Positions 51,468 through 60,865 of a stretch of 64,000 nt of DNA are shown piece by piece. The notes beneath the pieces are model-generated. The model worked only from the letters and a program-made list of their open reading frames with translations. It searched no databases and was not told where the DNA came from. This DNA comes from Cohnella rhizoplanae (GTDB taxonomy: Bacteria; Bacillota; Bacilli; Paenibacillales; Paenibacillaceae), in contig NZ_CAOJCN010000020.1 in the NCBI RefSeq assembly GCF_948329515.1, positions 1-64,000 of the forward strand, written 5' to 3'. Position 1 is the first letter of the stretch, and each line of letters starts with the position of its first letter. The position numbers and the translations under genes are program-made.

Positions 51468-52340
51468 TTATCCCTTGATCGCGCCGATCATCATGCCTTT
51501 GGTGAAGTACTTCTGCAGGAAAGGATAGATCAGCACGATCGGTAAAATGGCGACCGTCACCGTGGCCATCTTGATCGTCTCCGGCGGCAGCTGCGCCACC
51601 TTGGAGGAATTCAGCGCCAGCTCCTGGCTTACGCTCGGCGTCTGAATCATGTTGCGAAGGACCACCTGGATCGGCGCCAGATCCTTGTCCGAGACGTACA
51701 TGATGCCTTTAAAATATTCGTTCCAGTGTCCGACCCCGTAGAAGAGTCCGATGGTCGCCAGGATCGGCGCCGATAGCGGGAGCACGATACGCCAGAGCGT
51801 CGCGATCTCGCCGCAGCCGTCGATCCGCGCCGCCTCTTCGACCTCCTGCGGCAGCCCTTCGAAGTACGTTTTCATGATCAGGAAGTTGAAGGTGGATACG
51901 GTGCCGGGGATGATCATCGCCCAGATGGTGTTGTACAGGCCCAGCTCGCGTATCACCATGTAGGTCGGGATCAGCCCTCCGTTGAACAACATCGTGAATA
52001 TGATCGCCAGCAATATACCGTTGCGCCCCGGCGTCGATTTCTTGGACAACGGGTAGGCGAGCAGCGTCGTCACGAGCAGATTGATCGCGGTGGCGACGAC
52101 CGTGATGAACACGGTAATCTTCAGCGCATCGGGAATCCGGGCGCTCGACAGGATTTGCTTGTAGGCTTCTAACGTTACCGCGCTCGGCCAGATGACGAAG
52201 CCTCCGTTGCGAAGCACCTCGGTATACGGCGTGATGGACATGACGACCACGAAGTACAGCGGGAACAGCGTCGACAGCGCGAACAATCCCAGGAAGACGT
52301 AGAGAGCGCCGTCGACGATCCGGTCCGATTTCGTTACCAT
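51468..52340 (-). CDS. Carbohydrate ABC transporter permease (LplC/YtcP type)
   Basis: 290 residues with six spans. Typical opening with DRIVDGALYVFLGLFALSTL FPLYFVVVMSITPYTEVLRN and the coupling loop QEVEEAARIDGCGEIATLWR IVLPLSAP. The C-terminus PFLQKYFTKGMMIGAIKG is nearly invariant in LplC-like permeases. ATG 52340 behind GGAGGTTC, overlapping the upstream permease by 7 nt. Third gene of the binding protein-LplB-LplC set. These importers take up oligosaccharides released by secreted lyases and hydrolases. ATPase not encoded here. Confidence 0.93.
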   Translation of the reverse strand: MVTKSDRIVDGALYVFLGLFALSTLFPLYFVVVMSITPYTEVLRNGGFVIWPSAVTLEAYKQILSSARIPDALKITVFITVVATAINLLVTTLLAYPLSKKSTPGRNGILLAIIFTMLFNGGLIPTYMVIRELGLYNTIWAMIIPGTVSTFNFLIMKTYFEGLPQEVEEAARIDGCGEIATLWRIVLPLSAPILATIGLFYGVGHWNEYFKGIMYVSDKDLAPIQVVLRNMIQTPSVSQELALNSSKVAQLPPETIKMATVTVAILPIVLIYPFLQKYFTKGMMIGAIKG

Positions 52341-53296
52341 ATGCCCGAACCTCCGACTTTTTTGGCTAATTTATTCGCGCCCAGGATGAAGATCAGGCCG
52401 ATGACTGATTTGAACACGCCGGTGGCCGCCGCAATGCTGAAGTTCAGCTGCTCGAGCCCTTGGCGGAATACCCAAGTGTCGATGATATCTCCGACCCCGA
52501 ATACTCTGGCATTCAGGAAGATGTATACCTGATCGAAGCCCGCGTCGAGAATGCTGCCCATCCGCAGAATCAACAGCAGGATGAACACCGAACGGATGCC
52601 GGGCAGCGTGATATTCCACATTTTCCGCCATCTGCCCGCGCCGTCCACCGCCGCCGCCTCGTACAGCTCCTGATTGATCGTCCCGAGCGCCGCCAGATAG
52701 ATAATGGCTCCGAAGCCTACGTTTTTCCATAGATCGGAGACGACGAGCAGCGAACGGAAATAATTCGGATCGGTCAGCAGGTTCAGCTCGCCCCATCCCC
52801 AGTCGCGGAACAGCGTCGTAACCAGACCGGCGCCCGGCGCGAAAAAGGAAAAGACGATGCCGTATACGATAATCCAGGACAGGAAGTGCGGCCCGTACGT
52901 GATCGATTGTACGGCCTTTTTGAACCACTTGGAGCGAATCTCGTTCAGCAGCAGCGCCAGCAGCATATCGGGGACCATGTTAAAAATCATGCGATAGATG
53001 CTGATGAGCAGCGTATTTTTCATGATTTGGGGAAAATCCGGAGACCTGAACAAGGTCATAAAGTGGTCCAGTCCGACCCAAGGGCTCTTCCAGATGCCCT
53101 TCATCAGGTTGTAATCCTGGAAGGCGATCAGGATGCCCGCCATGGGCAAGTAATGAAAAAGCAAATAATAGAGCAAACCCGGAATCATCATCAGAATCAT
53201 CCATCTGCCGCGATACAAGCTTACGAGCGCCTTGCGCCTTGCGGAGCTTTTAGGGGAGGCCGCCTGCTGCTTCGTTTGTGCTAGGGTTTGGTTCAT
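52334..53296 (-). CDS. Carbohydrate ABC transporter permease (LplB/YteP type)
   Basis: 320 residues with six spans and a hydrophilic N-terminus of about 30 residues (MNQTLAQTKQQAASPKSSAR R). Family features are WMILMMIPGLLYYLLFHYLP MAGILIAFQDYN and the coupling loop YEAAAVDGAGRWRKMWNITL PG, then VFGVGDIIDTWVFRQGL in the C-terminal part, all typical for YteP/LplB. RBS AAAGGGGCAACG. Preceded by a hairpin that separates it from the binding-protein gene, a usual means to make more binding protein than permease. Confidence 0.93.
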   Translation of the reverse strand: MNQTLAQTKQQAASPKSSARRKALVSLYRGRWMILMMIPGLLYYLLFHYLPMAGILIAFQDYNLMKGIWKSPWVGLDHFMTLFRSPDFPQIMKNTLLISIYRMIFNMVPDMLLALLLNEIRSKWFKKAVQSITYGPHFLSWIIVYGIVFSFFAPGAGLVTTLFRDWGWGELNLLTDPNYFRSLLVVSDLWKNVGFGAIIYLAALGTINQELYEAAAVDGAGRWRKMWNITLPGIRSVFILLLILRMGSILDAGFDQVYIFLNARVFGVGDIIDTWVFRQGLEQLNFSIAAATGVFKSVIGLIFILGANKLAKKVGGSGIW

Positions 53297-53338
53297 TGCC
53301 GTTGCCCCTTTGTGCTGGAGTTGCGGGAAAAGAGGACG

Positions 53339-53365
53339 GCAACCCCGACCCCGTCAGGGGTTGCC
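53339..53365 (-). terminator. Intercistronic hairpin between binding protein and permeases
   Basis: GGCAACCCC (53339-53347) and GGGGTTGCC (53357-53365), perfect 9-bp stem, followed on the minus strand by a short T-rich stretch. Probably a leaky terminator that sets the protein ratio. Confidence 0.6.
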
Positions 53366-53416
53366 TCCGTTTCTTCACCTTGCCGGATCTCTTGCTTCTA
53401 ACGGGTATCCTTCGCC

Positions 53417-55057
53417 TTACTTGAATGCGTTCAGCTTTTTGTCCTTCAGCACCGCATTGATCTGGTCGGTATAGCCTTGGAAGATCGTTCTGCCGGTATA
53501 CTTCGTCATCAGCTCTTCGCGGTACTCGGGCCACTTGGCGGCGCTCTTGTCCTCGAAGATCATCTTGATGTGCAGGCGGTGCATTTCCTTGCGGAAGTCG
53601 CCGATGTTCGTGCCTTCCGGCGGCAGCAGCGAGACCGGCGGGAGCGCGTCGTGCTTCGGATACGAAGCGACCGTCTTCAAGATCGCCTGATCGCGCGGCG
53701 AGATGCGCGGATCGTTGATCTCAAGGCCGAGCACGGCCGGTTCGTCAGGCGTGAAGAAGCGGTAAATGCCGAGCCAGTTGCCTGCGTTCGCGATGTCCGC
53801 GTTGTACGCTTCGGGGATCAACGTAATCTTGTTGCCCTCTTTGGTATAATGCTTGCCCTCTTGGCCGTAGTGCGTCAGCAGATAACCTTCTTCGCCGGCC
53901 AGCCAGTTCAGCACTTCGAATGCGCGCGCGACTTTCTCCGGGTTTTTCTCGGCGACCGCCTTGCCGACCATGACCGAGGTTTCCGGCACGCCGTTTTTCC
54001 AGATCGCCGGCAGGTCCGGGAACGGGTTGAACGGCTGCCAGTCCGCGTTCGGATCGATCGCTTTCGTGCGGGTCTGCAAACTGTTCGCATCGCCTTCGAG
54101 CGCCGCGTTCTTTTCGCCGCTGAAGATGATGCCGATCTTGTTTTGCGCGGCTTTGTCCAGATGACCCGGGTATTTGCTGAGGAACCAGTCCGGATCGATG
54201 ATGCCTTCGTTCGTCATGTCGATGATGCCCTGAATGACCTTCTGCACGCCCAGGTCCGTCCGGTTGTCCACGAATACGTCGTTCGCGATCTGGAAGTCGG
54301 CTACGAAGCCGTTTGCCAGCCATTGCGGGAACTCGAGCGGCACGCTTGCGCCATTGCCCGACGTGGAGAAGCCGAACGTATCTTTTTTGCCGTTGCCGTC
54401 CGGATCCCCGTTCGTGAACTTGCGCATGACCTCGAGCATCTCGTCGTACGACTTCGGCATCTGGAGCTGGAGCTTGTCGAGCCAGTCCTTGCGCACGTAC
54501 CAGGCCGGATACTGGTTGCGCATGAAGGGCAGGATGCCGCGATTGAAGCCGCCGCCGACCAGCTGGTACGAGTCTAGCTCGGATTGCTTCACCCATTTGT
54601 AGTAATTCGGTACCTTCTCTTCATTCAAGTAATCGGTCAGGTCGGCCAGCAGGCCGTCGGTAGCGTACTTCTGCGACGCGGCCCCGTCCGCGATGAACAC
54701 GTCGGGAATATCGCCTCCCGCCAGCTGGACGTTCATCTTGCTCTTGTAATCTTCGCCGCCGACCATGTAGTCGAGCTTCAGATCCACGTTGAACTTTTCT
54801 TCGATCGCCTGCTTGACGAAGTCTTTGTCCGCCGATGGAAGCGTAGCGTTGGCGAATTCCGTGCCGACCGGCACCATGAAGCGCAAGCTGATTTTCTCCG
54901 GCTTGGCCGCTTCGGACGCGGTCGCCGATGCCGACGCCGTGCTTGCGCTTGTCGCGGGCTGGCTCGAAGCCGCCCCGTTTGTCTCTTCCCCGTTGTTCGA
55001 GCAGGCCGTGGCCAGCAAGGTCGCCCCCGATAATACGACGAGCAATGACTTTTTCAA
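53417..55057 (-). CDS. Extracellular oligosaccharide-binding lipoprotein (LplA/YtcQ type)
   Basis: 546 residues from TTG 55057, which has AAGGTG at ideal distance; ATG 55063 and GTG 55066 overlap that motif. Lipobox ATAC follows a hydrophobic core (LVVLSGATLLATAC). After a Ser/Ala/Thr linker the mature protein reads ISLRFMVPVGTEFANATLPS, MNVQLAGGDIPDVFIADGAA, DWLDKLQLQMPKSYDEMLEV MRKFTNGDPDGNGKKDTFGF, and DDKTW-less C-terminus RISPRDQAILKTV, all features of the large LplA-type receptors. It is transcribed from a promoter carrying the same repeats as the lyase promoter. Confidence 0.92.
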   Translation of the reverse strand: MKKSLLVVLSGATLLATACSNNGEETNGAASSQPATSASTASASATASEAAKPEKISLRFMVPVGTEFANATLPSADKDFVKQAIEEKFNVDLKLDYMVGGEDYKSKMNVQLAGGDIPDVFIADGAASQKYATDGLLADLTDYLNEEKVPNYYKWVKQSELDSYQLVGGGFNRGILPFMRNQYPAWYVRKDWLDKLQLQMPKSYDEMLEVMRKFTNGDPDGNGKKDTFGFSTSGNGASVPLEFPQWLANGFVADFQIANDVFVDNRTDLGVQKVIQGIIDMTNEGIIDPDWFLSKYPGHLDKAAQNKIGIIFSGEKNAALEGDANSLQTRTKAIDPNADWQPFNPFPDLPAIWKNGVPETSVMVGKAVAEKNPEKVARAFEVLNWLAGEEGYLLTHYGQEGKHYTKEGNKITLIPEAYNADIANAGNWLGIYRFFTPDEPAVLGLEINDPRISPRDQAILKTVASYPKHDALPPVSLLPPEGTNIGDFRKEMHRLHIKMIFEDKSAAKWPEYREELMTKYTGRTIFQGYTDQINAVLKDKKLNAFK

Positions 55058-55099
55058 ATGCATCACCTTCCGACGATTTAATCTTTCGCTTGCCTACGT

Positions 55100-55168
55100 T
55101 CATTATCCGACATGGCTCCTATCATTCATAGACGAGCGATTTGACATTGCGTCGGTACTTTTTTGACT
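55100..55168 (-). promoter_or_regulatory. Lyase-regulon promoter with tandem AraC-type half-sites (copy 1)
   Basis: On the minus strand AGTCAAAAAAGT and TGTCAAATCGCTC lie with their GTCAAA cores 22 bp apart, followed by NTCTATGA and, 19 bp on, GATAATGA as -10. The -35 position (TATGAA) is poor, as in activator-dependent promoters. The layout is the same, base for base in spacing, as at 60683-60751. Confidence 0.7.
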
Positions 55169-55180
55169 TTGCCTTTAAAG

Positions 55181-55223
55181 AACGGCGGGCTGATTTCGAG
55201 ATCCTCGAGATCAGCCCGCCGTT
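55181..55223 (-). terminator. Strong terminator of the lyase gene
   Basis: AACGGCGGGCTGAT (55181-55194) and ATCAGCCCGCCGTT (55210-55223) form a perfect 14-bp stem, 6 nt after the lyase stop, flanked by T-rich sequence. Confidence 0.9.
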
Positions 55224-55228
55224 TTCAG

Positions 55229-58200
55229 TTATCGAACGGTTACTTTCATCACCGCGCTTTCCGAAGTGCCTGCGTCGTTGCCGAGCTCGACGCGATACGC
55301 GTACGTACCTTTCGCGCGTCCCGCAATGCTAGTTGCGGCAGTTTGTGCGTTCGGCGCGTGAGCCGAAAGGGTCTGCGTATCGATAAGAACGCCGTTCTCG
55401 TAAAGCTTGTAAGACGTCGCGTTCGTTCCCCACCACATGTTCGTCGTCACCTTATAGTCGCCATCCCCGTCCCAATTATCATGGGACAGCACCGGCATCC
55501 CAGGCGCGGCATCCTTAACCGCGACGCTTAGCGGCGAACAGGGGGTTGTACCGAAGGAATTGATAAGTTCGCATGTATACGTATACGAGCCGTTCGCTTT
55601 ACCGCTGATCGCCGTTTCGGCTTTTTGTGCCGATGGCGATTGGGCTGTCAGCGTCCTCGTATCGATTAACGTACCGTTCTCGTACAATTTATAGCTCGTA
55701 CCGTTGTCGCCGTACCACATATTCATCGCGATCTTATAGCTTCCGTCCAGCAGTCCCGTGTCATAACCGTTGTCGCTGGACAGGACCGGATTGCCGGGTA
55801 CGCCCGACGCTCCCGGATCCGGAAGCGGCTTTGTCGTTGCCGACACCGCCTCCGACAATGGCGATTCGCCTGCCCGATTGACGGCAGAAACTTTGTAATA
55901 ATAGGCGGTGGAAGCGCTAAGCGCGGTATCCGCGTACGTTACGCCTTGCACGGACGCAGCGTTTAACTTGATATACGAACCGTCCGCCTCCTCTGAGCGG
56001 TAGACGTGGTACCCCTCCGCGCCGTCAACGGCGTCCCAGCTCAATTCGACGGCTTGCTCGCTGATAGCCGAAGCCGTCAATAACGCCGGCGCTGCCGGCG
56101 TCGGTTCGTCGCCGACAGGCGTCAGCGTATACGTTCCGGCAGGCGCCGAGAATGCCAGTATGCCGCCTTCCTCGGTCACGACGCCCGTGCGGTCGGGTTG
56201 GCCTGCCATCGAGATTTTCCATTTCCCGGCGTGAAGATCGGCTACGGTAACGGACATATCGGCCTGGGAACCGTAGACGGACAGCGTCACCGATTCGTTC
56301 AGGCGATGGCCGCTCTTGCTGAACCAGACCGCGCGATCCGCGATCTGCACGCCCGTCATCAGATCGGCGTCAAGCCGCTGGCTCGGCAGAACCGTCGTTT
56401 CCCCGTCGTCCATCACCTGCATGACGTTCAGGAAGTAGTCGGTCTCCGCGGGCGCTTCAGGCGATACTTCCACGCGCCATGCGCCGGCTTCGATCGTGTT
56501 TAAGTGGGCCGGCGTAGATGGAATGCGCGGATAGTTCGTTCCGTTCGTTTCAAATTCGTGTCCCGGCCCGCCGACTTTTTCAATGTTCAAGTTGTCGGCG
56601 AGCGGGAGCAGCGTCTCGTTAACCATCTTGCCGGAATACCCGTTCCCGCTTCTGGTCACGGTCGTGACCGTGCCGTCGACGGCCGGTTCCTCCTCCGTAT
56701 GCAGCAGCCAGGTTTTCTTGAAGTTCGGATTCGACGACACGACCTTGTCGAAGACGACCATCGCGGCGGGGTGATCGGCGTCCTTCAGATTCAGGAACAT
56801 CATCGAGCGATCGAATTGACTAACCTTATCCGAATAGGCCTGCGTCAGGTCGCCCTTGATATAGCTGTATTCAGGGGCGAGCGAATCCGAGCCCCCGCCG
56901 TACGCCTGCCCCGTCACTTTGGCGCGTGCGTAGTCCTTGCCCGCCAGTTCATCGAGCGACCAGGCTTCGGCATAGGTGCCCGAGTCGTTCGCCCACAGCT
57001 GACCGCCGTCGTTCGCAAGCGATTGGCCGCGATAGGCGGGCGTCTCTGCCGGATCGTAGATCAGCATGGAATTATGAGCGATCGTTCGTTTGTAGTAGTT
57101 GCGGTCATACGCGCTCATATAGGACTCGGACTTGGCTCCAGGGGCAGGCAGCCCCTCGTACAACCCGCTGTCCAGCGCGAGCGAGCCTTGATAATACAGC
57201 TGGAAGCTGCCCATGTCGAGATGCTGGTGGTTGCCGAACCAGTAGCCCCCGATCTTCATCTCCGCGACGACGGAGGGGGAATTTTTGTTGACCGCGGTCG
57301 GATCGTCCCAGCCGGTGCGCGCGACCATCGATCCCATCGGCGAGCCGAAGTACTTGGTCATCGGCAGTTCGTCGACCGGGCTGGAAGCCTGGTCCGGCTT
57401 GACGAATAGCATCTCCGACACCGGATCGATCGTCCCCGGCACGTATTCTTCTTGGAACATGTCGCGCACATAAGGATTATCGTACAAATAAGAAGCGAGC
57501 ATGGCCGTATTCTCATATTTCCAGGTCTTGTCGTCGGGCGTGTAAATATCCTGATAAGAGTCTCCGTCGCGGATCAACTGGCCGTCCGGCCTGCGGGTAT
57601 AGATCGCGCGCATCAGGACGTCGCCCTGCTTTTCCGAGAAAATATCGCCGGCGCCCATCTTCCGCATGATAAGCTGCGCCCATAGCTCCGGCTCGTACCG
57701 TCCTTGCATCCCATAGGAATCGCCCTGATGATGCATGCCGGACTCGTACCAGAAGTTGCGCACGGGCACGTATTGATTCATGAGCATAACGGCGGCATAG
57801 CTATAGATCTCATGAGGATGCTCAGGATTCTCGATATCCTCGTCATAGACGGCGACGCCTGCGGCGAGCAAGTTTTTGAGGAGCTGGTCCTCGCTGTAGT
57901 GGCTCTCGACCGCGGGTACGCTCGCGAGCGGCGGATAGCCCATCTCCAAGTCCTTCGCAAGCAGCTTCATCTTGGCGATGACGAACGACCGCTCCTCACC
58001 GTTCATCAGATCGAAGCACCAATCGTAGACGATGGCGGCCGCGTTGAGCGTATCCCCCACCTGGTGGTATTGCTCGGCCGGCGTGAAGTCGACGGTTCCC
58101 AGGAAGTTTTTGACCATCGACACGGCCCGTTCGCCCTGCGCCTCGTCGCCTTGTACGAGATATTGAAGCGCAGCGGACTCGATTGCCTGGCGTACGCCGA

Positions 58201-60583
58201 GAATGTAGTTCGTCTTCGCGTCGCCCTTGATCGGCGGCAGCCATCCCTCGGGACGGTCTCCCGTCTCCAGATCGAGACGCGTCCAGGTTTGTCCGTCCGT
58301 GGATACGTCTACGTCAAAGAACGAATTGCGGACGTTGCCCTTGAAGAATGCCAGCGCGACCGCGTGCACCTCCTGTACGGAGCCCAGGTCGTACTTGATC
58401 CATTGCCCCGCGCCTTCGGCCGTCCAGTACGTATTGAAGTCCCCGTCCATCGTTTTCGTTCCTCCGTGGTCGCTGTCCTGCGCAGCGCTCCAGGTCGTCG
58501 ACTGTACGGGCAGGTTGGCGTATCCGCCGCCTTGCGGCTCGCCGTATACTCTCGCTTCCGTGATCGAGTTCCAGGCAGCCGACGAGCCGCCGTTGTTCCC
58601 TTTGCCGATAATCCGTATATATCTAGCCTGCTCCGCGTGAGGCAGCGGATACGTCTCGAGATCTAGCGTCGTGCCGCTGCTAATCGTAAACGAAGCGTTT
58701 TGGCCGTTGGCGAGCACCGCATTCCAGACCGTTTGCATCGTCGGATCCGTCAGCTTGGCCTGCAGCTGCGGGATATCGGACGCTGTGACGTACAAACGCG
58801 GATGCACGCCTTCCGGCGGTTTGACGACCGTCTCGGCGGTGACCGCGGCCGCCTTCGCCGGCATCGCGATCGTTTCGTCCGTCATGTCCGATTCCCACAC
58901 CGCGACGGGCCAGGTCGTCGTTACATAGCCGTCGCCCTCGGCTTTCAGCCTGTACCGGCCGTCGTATACTTGCGCACCGACGGTAAACGTACCGTCAGCC
59001 GCGGTCGTCGCGGTGCCGTATAGGGAGGACAAGTTGTCATCGTACAGCCGAACCTGCGCGCCCGCGACCGGCTGGCCGGTGCCCGCAGCGACCACCTTGC
59101 CGCCAACGGCGTGCAAGGCCGATTCGGACTCGCCGAGGACGAGATCCGTACCGCTAAGTCCGCTTTCCGACGCCGTCAGCGTCTGGGAGACGGTCGCATA
59201 CCCCGGCATGGAGGCGCGCAGGACATAGCTTCCGTCATTGACCGCCTTGGGCAGCGTATAGGCACCGTCCGGACCCGAGGTGGCGCTATCGAGCGCGTAG
59301 ATAAAGCCGGTATCGTTCGCGGCGTACACTTTTACGGTGGCGCCGGCCAGCCCTTCGCCGCCGGCATCGCGCACGACGCCGCTCACGCCGTGCTGCCGAA
59401 CGAGCGTCATGCGGTCGAAGTGAACCGATCCCGTTTTATCCAGCGTCTCTAATTGAATCTGAGTTAAGCTGACCAGCCCGCTCGTGACGAAAGGGCGAGC
59501 CTTTAAGACCGCCGTATGATCGTCGACGCGGACGGCCGGCGGCTTGATATAAGTGCCGGGGTCGATCGCGTCGCTGGACATATAGACGTCGTACGTTTTG
59601 TCGTCCATATTAATCGCGATTCGAATCGTATACCATTTGTTCGTCGCCAGGGAGCCGTTGCCGTTCGGCAGATCGGCGTTGCCCGCGCCGCCGATGATCT
59701 TGGCGCCGCCATTGTTCAGGATTTTGATTTGTGCGCCGGGCAGCAGCGCCCCGCTCACGTTTTTCCCCGATACATTCAGATTGAAGGCAAGCTGATTGCC
59801 CGCTCCCGAGGCGTCGGGAACGTACAGGAACCGCGTCTCCAGCTCATATCTGCCGCTTGTGATCGGTTGAAGCGGGCGGATCGCGGATACGCCTGCAGTC
59901 GACGCCTGCTGATCCCGCAGCGTCAAGCTCTTGTTGCCTTCTCCGGGCGTATCCGTGACGGATACAAGGCCGAGGCCGCCGACCGTATAGGCGCTCGGCG
60001 TGGATCCGATCGGATCGCCGTCGAAGGAATCCTCGATCGGAAGCGCAGAGAAGGCGCTTTCACTAACCTTTATTTCATCATAATAGCTCGTTCCCGTATT
60101 CGAATTCCCGGTGTTCACGTACACGCTCCACTTGGCCGCGTTCGCCGGCGCTTCGGAGGTGACGCTGAAGCTCGTCCAGGCATTCAACGGCGTGAATACG
60201 TAGGCGGACGGAGGCGTCCCGATGAGCGTGTTCGCGTCGTCGTAAAAACGAAGCTGTACGTTCGTCGTTCCCGAACTCAGATAAACGGCACCCGTCATAG
60301 AATATAGATGGCCGGCGGATGCGGCCTGCAGGTCGCTCTCCACGCCGATCGACGCGCCCGCGCTGGCGTCCACTACCTTCAGGCTGCCGGTGCCCGACCA
60401 TTTCTGCTCCGTGCCGACCAAGACGCCCGTCGTTCCGGCTTTTTGCGTCCATCCGGTCATGCCGCTCTCGAAGCCGCCGTTTACCAACCCCGCTTCGGCA
60501 GCCGACGCCCGGCTCGGCGATAGTACGGGTACATACCCGATGCACAAGGCGACAACCATCAACATACTGACTAGTCTCTTCAT
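55229..60583 (-). CDS. Giant secreted multi-domain heparinase II/III-like polysaccharide lyase
   Basis: 1784 residues from ATG 60583 (AAAGGTG upstream; longer upstream frames overlap the promoter leader). Approximate order: signal peptide 1-28 (VSMLMVVALCIGYVPVLSPS); CBM-like jelly roll 30-175 (GLVNGGFESGMTGWTQKAG); laminin-G-like module 180-395; two carboxypeptidase-regulatory-like beta sandwiches 395-575 (GVVRDAGGEGLAGATVKVY and GKVVAAGTGQPVAGAQVRLY); the start of the lyase (GVHPRLYVTASDIPQL) near 590; a discoidin-like module about 650-785 (RYIRIIGKG, DFNTYWTAEGAGQWIKYDLG); an alpha/alpha toroid 790-1060; the heparinase II/III beta domain 1080-1450 with GNHQHLDMGSFQLYY and RTIAHNSMLIYDP; FN3 about 1495-1585; two ChiA-N-like Ig modules 1595-1784. 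The catalytic fold cleaves acidic polysaccharides by beta-elimination; substrate unknown. No S-layer domain or sortase signal. Confidence 0.88.
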   Translation of the reverse strand: MKRLVSMLMVVALCIGYVPVLSPSRASAAEAGLVNGGFESGMTGWTQKAGTTGVLVGTEQKWSGTGSLKVVDASAGASIGVESDLQAASAGHLYSMTGAVYLSSGTTNVQLRFYDDANTLIGTPPSAYVFTPLNAWTSFSVTSEAPANAAKWSVYVNTGNSNTGTSYYDEIKVSESAFSALPIEDSFDGDPIGSTPSAYTVGGLGLVSVTDTPGEGNKSLTLRDQQASTAGVSAIRPLQPITSGRYELETRFLYVPDASGAGNQLAFNLNVSGKNVSGALLPGAQIKILNNGGAKIIGGAGNADLPNGNGSLATNKWYTIRIAINMDDKTYDVYMSSDAIDPGTYIKPPAVRVDDHTAVLKARPFVTSGLVSLTQIQLETLDKTGSVHFDRMTLVRQHGVSGVVRDAGGEGLAGATVKVYAANDTGFIYALDSATSGPDGAYTLPKAVNDGSYVLRASMPGYATVSQTLTASESGLSGTDLVLGESESALHAVGGKVVAAGTGQPVAGAQVRLYDDNLSSLYGTATTAADGTFTVGAQVYDGRYRLKAEGDGYVTTTWPVAVWESDMTDETIAMPAKAAAVTAETVVKPPEGVHPRLYVTASDIPQLQAKLTDPTMQTVWNAVLANGQNASFTISSGTTLDLETYPLPHAEQARYIRIIGKGNNGGSSAAWNSITEARVYGEPQGGGYANLPVQSTTWSAAQDSDHGGTKTMDGDFNTYWTAEGAGQWIKYDLGSVQEVHAVALAFFKGNVRNSFFDVDVSTDGQTWTRLDLETGDRPEGWLPPIKGDAKTNYILGVRQAIESAALQYLVQGDEAQGERAVSMVKNFLGTVDFTPAEQYHQVGDTLNAAAIVYDWCFDLMNGEERSFVIAKMKLLAKDLEMGYPPLASVPAVESHYSEDQLLKNLLAAGVAVYDEDIENPEHPHEIYSYAAVMLMNQYVPVRNFWYESGMHHQGDSYGMQGRYEPELWAQLIMRKMGAGDIFSEKQGDVLMRAIYTRRPDGQLIRDGDSYQDIYTPDDKTWKYENTAMLASYLYDNPYVRDMFQEEYVPGTIDPVSEMLFVKPDQASSPVDELPMTKYFGSPMGSMVARTGWDDPTAVNKNSPSVVAEMKIGGYWFGNHQHLDMGSFQLYYQGSLALDSGLYEGLPAPGAKSESYMSAYDRNYYKRTIAHNSMLIYDPAETPAYRGQSLANDGGQLWANDSGTYAEAWSLDELAGKDYARAKVTGQAYGGGSDSLAPEYSYIKGDLTQAYSDKVSQFDRSMMFLNLKDADHPAAMVVFDKVVSSNPNFKKTWLLHTEEEPAVDGTVTTVTRSGNGYSGKMVNETLLPLADNLNIEKVGGPGHEFETNGTNYPRIPSTPAHLNTIEAGAWRVEVSPEAPAETDYFLNVMQVMDDGETTVLPSQRLDADLMTGVQIADRAVWFSKSGHRLNESVTLSVYGSQADMSVTVADLHAGKWKISMAGQPDRTGVVTEEGGILAFSAPAGTYTLTPVGDEPTPAAPALLTASAISEQAVELSWDAVDGAEGYHVYRSEEADGSYIKLNAASVQGVTYADTALSASTAYYYKVSAVNRAGESPLSEAVSATTKPLPDPGASGVPGNPVLSSDNGYDTGLLDGSYKIAMNMWYGDNGTSYKLYENGTLIDTRTLTAQSPSAQKAETAISGKANGSYTYTCELINSFGTTPCSPLSVAVKDAAPGMPVLSHDNWDGDGDYKVTTNMWWGTNATSYKLYENGVLIDTQTLSAHAPNAQTAATSIAGRAKGTYAYRVELGNDAGTSESAVMKVTVR

Positions 60584-60682
60584 TCCATCACACCTTTCAT
60601 GGAGAATGTATATTGGTCTTTCCGAAGACCCGGCGCCTATGCTGACTCGTACGATTCTTGCGCGCATTGCTTTCTTTGGTTC

Positions 60683-60751
60683 TCATTATTGGCGCTACGA
60701 CGCGCGAATCATAGAGGAGCGATTTGACTTTCGACAGGGACTTTTTTGACT
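60683..60751 (-). promoter_or_regulatory. Lyase-regulon promoter with tandem AraC-type half-sites (copy 2)
   Basis: On the minus strand AGTCAAAAAAGT and AGTCAAATCGCTC have GTCAAA cores 22 bp apart, then CTCTATGA and AATAATGA at exactly the same distances as at 55100-55168. The sequence between the conserved blocks differs, so this is functional conservation and not a recent duplication. Confidence 0.7.
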
Positions 60752-60865
60752 CCCGCTACCGAACGGCAACAAAAAGAGGACCGAGCAGCATGGTTTGCCG
60801 CTCGATCCCCTATTTTGAAAAACCGCCCGCGCGCGTATCCGACGGTTCTTGTTGCGCAGTTCGGC

